A stretch of DNA of 7,121 bases. It comes from Betaproteobacteria bacterium (GTDB lineage: Bacteria; Pseudomonadota; Gammaproteobacteria; Burkholderiales; Casimicrobiaceae). A program made the position numbers and the translations under genes. Under the pieces are notes generated by a model, which saw only the letters and a program-made list of their open reading frames with translations, searched no databases and was not told the DNA's origin. The stretch lies in contig VBDA01000428.1 in the NCBI GenBank assembly GCA_005883655.1, positions 1-7,121 on the forward strand. The letters are read 5' to 3'. Positions 6,766 to 7,121 of this stretch are shown piece after piece (the first letter of the stretch is position 1; each line of letters opens with the position of its first letter).

Positions 6766-7121
6766 CATCCGTCCGCACGAGGCAATAGCCGCCATGTTGC
6801 GCGAGGTTCGCCATCACGGCGTCTCTGCGACCGGCCTCACCATTGCCGAGCTCACGATCGAAGCATCCTGGAACCTGCAAGGCGATCCAGCGCGGCCCGA
6901 TTTCGTCGAGGAGGCGCGTCGCTTGTTCCACATCGCGCTGCCGACCAAAGCCAACAGGAGCGCGCGGAGCGGCACGCTCACCGCGTTATGGCTTGGACCC
7001 CGGTCCTGGTTGCTCGTCGCCGGCAATGCATCCAGCCTGACCGGGTTCACCGACAAGCGTGATGCCATAAGCCGGCAGCGCGGCGCGCTGTTCGACGTTT
7101 CGGCAAGCCGCGTCGCGTGGG
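6758..7121 (+). CDS. soxG: Sarcosine oxidase-type gamma subunit, 3'-truncated by window edge
   Basis: This is the partial gamma subunit, with 121 codons present of a family length usually near 180-200, completing the soxBDAG set. The frame was read directly: GTG 6758 gives MVDIRPHEAI and overlaps the soxA stop (6763-6765) by eight bases. An ATG at 6794 (codon 13) is a possible later start. Seen: ALWLGPRSWLLVAG (76-89), which matches the LWLGPDEWLL-type block of SoxG, and RGALFDVSASRVAW (108-121), which matches the family's DVS-x-R motif. In characterised enzymes gamma associates with the C-terminal part of alpha. The weak conservation of the first 60 residues is normal for this subunit. The stop codon lies beyond the window. 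I am fairly sure of the family because of both motifs and position. Confidence 0.88.
   Translation, partial: MVDIRPHEAIAAMLREVRHHGVSATGLTIAELTIEASWNLQGDPARPDFVEEARRLFHIALPTKANRSARSGTLTALWLGPRSWLLVAGNASSLTGFTDKRDAISRQRGALFDVSASRVAW

Noticed and set aside
5914..6795. Antisense open frame of 293 codons opposite the soxA 3' end
   Set aside because: It has the same composition bias as the other antisense frames. The forward strand encodes an unmistakable T-protein-like domain.

Overview
The window is a single run of co-oriented (+ strand), tightly packed, GC-rich genes. It encodes most of a polar amino-acid-type ABC importer (two permeases and an ATPase) followed by a heterotetrameric sarcosine oxidase-type operon in the order soxB-soxD-soxA-soxG. 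The base composition, the SoxBDAG architecture and a G/C-rich intergenic repeat ahead of the second permease suggest a proteobacterium, probably a betaproteobacterium of the Burkholderiales. That taxonomic reading is inference from recall, not from a search.

Layout: (1) 1-415 is the 3' part of an ABC permease gene whose start lies upstream. (2) 416-532 is a 117-base gap holding two copies of a 32-bp direct repeat. Each copy ends in a purine-rich ribosome-binding-like block and an ATG, and between them lie two tiny ORFs that overlap stop-to-start with both permeases. (3) 533-1423 is the second permease. (4) About 1441-2193 is the ATPase. (5) 2221-3474 is soxB, 3476-3751 soxD, 3748-6765 soxA and 6758-7121 soxG, which runs off the window. 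Spacings are 1 bp or overlaps from soxB onward, so soxBDAG is almost certainly one translationally coupled transcript. The transporter genes probably belong to the same transcript, with only 27 bp between the ATPase and soxB.

Working model: the importer brings in an N-methylated or otherwise N-substituted amino acid. The SoxBDAG complex then oxidatively removes the N-substituent; the classic reaction is sarcosine + tetrahydrofolate + O2 to glycine + 5,10-methylene-tetrahydrofolate + H2O2. The key cofactor sites are visible: the FAD dinucleotide motif and the flavin-linking His in SoxB, the Cys/His/Cys zinc set in SoxD, and the nucleotide-binding motif and aminomethyltransferase-like C-terminus in SoxA. 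The actual substrate is uncertain, because N-methylglutamate dehydrogenase shares this four-subunit architecture and opine oxidases are also related to it. No solute-binding protein, regulator, glyA or folate gene is visible in the window. No entirely new system was recognised. The oddest local structure is the duplicated start-region repeat between the two permease genes.
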